DNA of 6,470 nucleotides from Christiangramia sp. (GTDB lineage: Bacteria > Bacteroidota > Bacteroidia > Flavobacteriales > Flavobacteriaceae): contig JAGXII010000086.1 in assembly GCA_024635735.1 (NCBI GenBank), positions 1 to 6,470 on the forward strand. The letters are read 5' to 3'. The translations under genes were made by a program, and so were the position numbers. This document shows positions 6,212-6,470 of the stretch, in pieces. The first letter of the stretch is position 1, and each line of letters begins with the position of its first letter. Under the pieces are notes generated by a model, which was not told where the DNA came from, made no database searches, and saw nothing but the letters and a program-made list of their open reading frames with translations.

Positions 6212-6470
6212 TTGAAAAAGATTTTACTTCTAAGTGACACTCATGGACATATAGATGACCGGATTTTGCATTACGCTGGCGAAGCCGATGAAATCTGGCA
6301 TGCCGGGGATATTGGAAGTCTCACCGTAACTGATAAACTAAAAACCAAAAACCCTATAATAGCAGTATACGGAAATATTGATAATGCCACCATAAGAAAA
6401 GAATTTCCATTAAATCAAAGATTTTTCTGCGAGGAAGTAGAAGTCTGGATTACCCATATTGGTGGTTACC
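6212..6470 (+). CDS. YfcE/MJ0936-type metallophosphoesterase, N-terminal part (cut by window edge)
   Basis: Eighty-six codons are visible, with no stop before the window ends. The product starts MKKILLLSDTHGH and contains the calcineurin-like phosphoesterase metal-binding motifs in order: DTHGH (Asp9, His11), HAGDIG (Asp33), YGNID (Asn55) and THIGGY (His82). This matches the small YfcE/MJ0936 family (PF12850), two-metal cytoplasmic phosphodiesterases of about 160-180 residues with generally unknown natural substrates. The last His motif lies beyond the window. The start is the TTG at 6212: an in-frame stop occurs at 6185-6187, no ATG intervenes, and the family N terminus begins exactly here. 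It is divergent from truA across 110 nt. No clear -7 motif of its own is visible, so its promoter remains unassigned. Confidence 0.92.
   Translation, partial: MKKILLLSDTHGHIDDRILHYAGEADEIWHAGDIGSLTVTDKLKTKNPIIAVYGNIDNATIRKEFPLNQRFFCEEVEVWITHIGGY

Noticed and set aside
6212..6470. Possibility that the phosphoesterase is a c-di-AMP hydrolase partnering CdaA
   Set aside because: The motifs are of the YfcE/MJ0936 type, not the DHH/DHHA1 or HD types known for c-di-AMP. It is also divergent from and not in an operon with cdaA.

Overview
The window looks like a core chromosomal segment of a marine-type Flavobacteriaceae (Bacteroidota), similar in gene content to Gramella/Christiangramia. I infer this from the A+T-rich sequence, the lack of Shine-Dalgarno motifs before starts, several perfect matches to the Bacteroidota -7 promoter motif TAnnTTTG, and the gene neighbourhood (tpiA, DoxX-type membrane protein, DUF1599 protein, folP, cdaA). 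The genus is inference.

Layout, left to right. (1) Minus strand, 1-1864: a DUF1599 duplicate-domain protein (1307-1864) is followed 9 nt downstream by a DoxX/MauE-type membrane protein with a C-terminal thioredoxin-like domain (203-1297). After a 146-nt gap comes the first 18 codons of triosephosphate isomerase (1-56, cut by the window edge). (2) A divergent promoter region lies at 1865-1951. (3) Plus strand, 1952-3587: folP (dihydropteroate synthase) and, 37 nt later, cdaA (membrane diadenylate cyclase, TTG start). (4) Minus strand, 3588-6101: truA (tRNA pseudouridine synthase) is followed with no gap by an MsbA-like ABC exporter. The ABC stop codon directly abuts the cdaA stop codon, tail to tail. 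(5) A second divergent region, 6102-6211, precedes a plus-strand YfcE-type metallophosphoesterase (6212 to the window edge, truncated, TTG start).

Functionally this is mostly housekeeping: glycolysis, folate synthesis, c-di-AMP signalling, tRNA modification, lipid or drug export, and a phosphoesterase. No mobile element, CRISPR array, tRNA, rRNA or recognisable defence system is visible, and I do not see a clear new multi-gene system. The least understood parts are the DUF1599 and DoxX-thioredoxin pair, the folP-cdaA coupling without cdaR or glmM, and the use of TTG start codons in three genes. One of these, truA, has a promoter element lying on its longest possible start.
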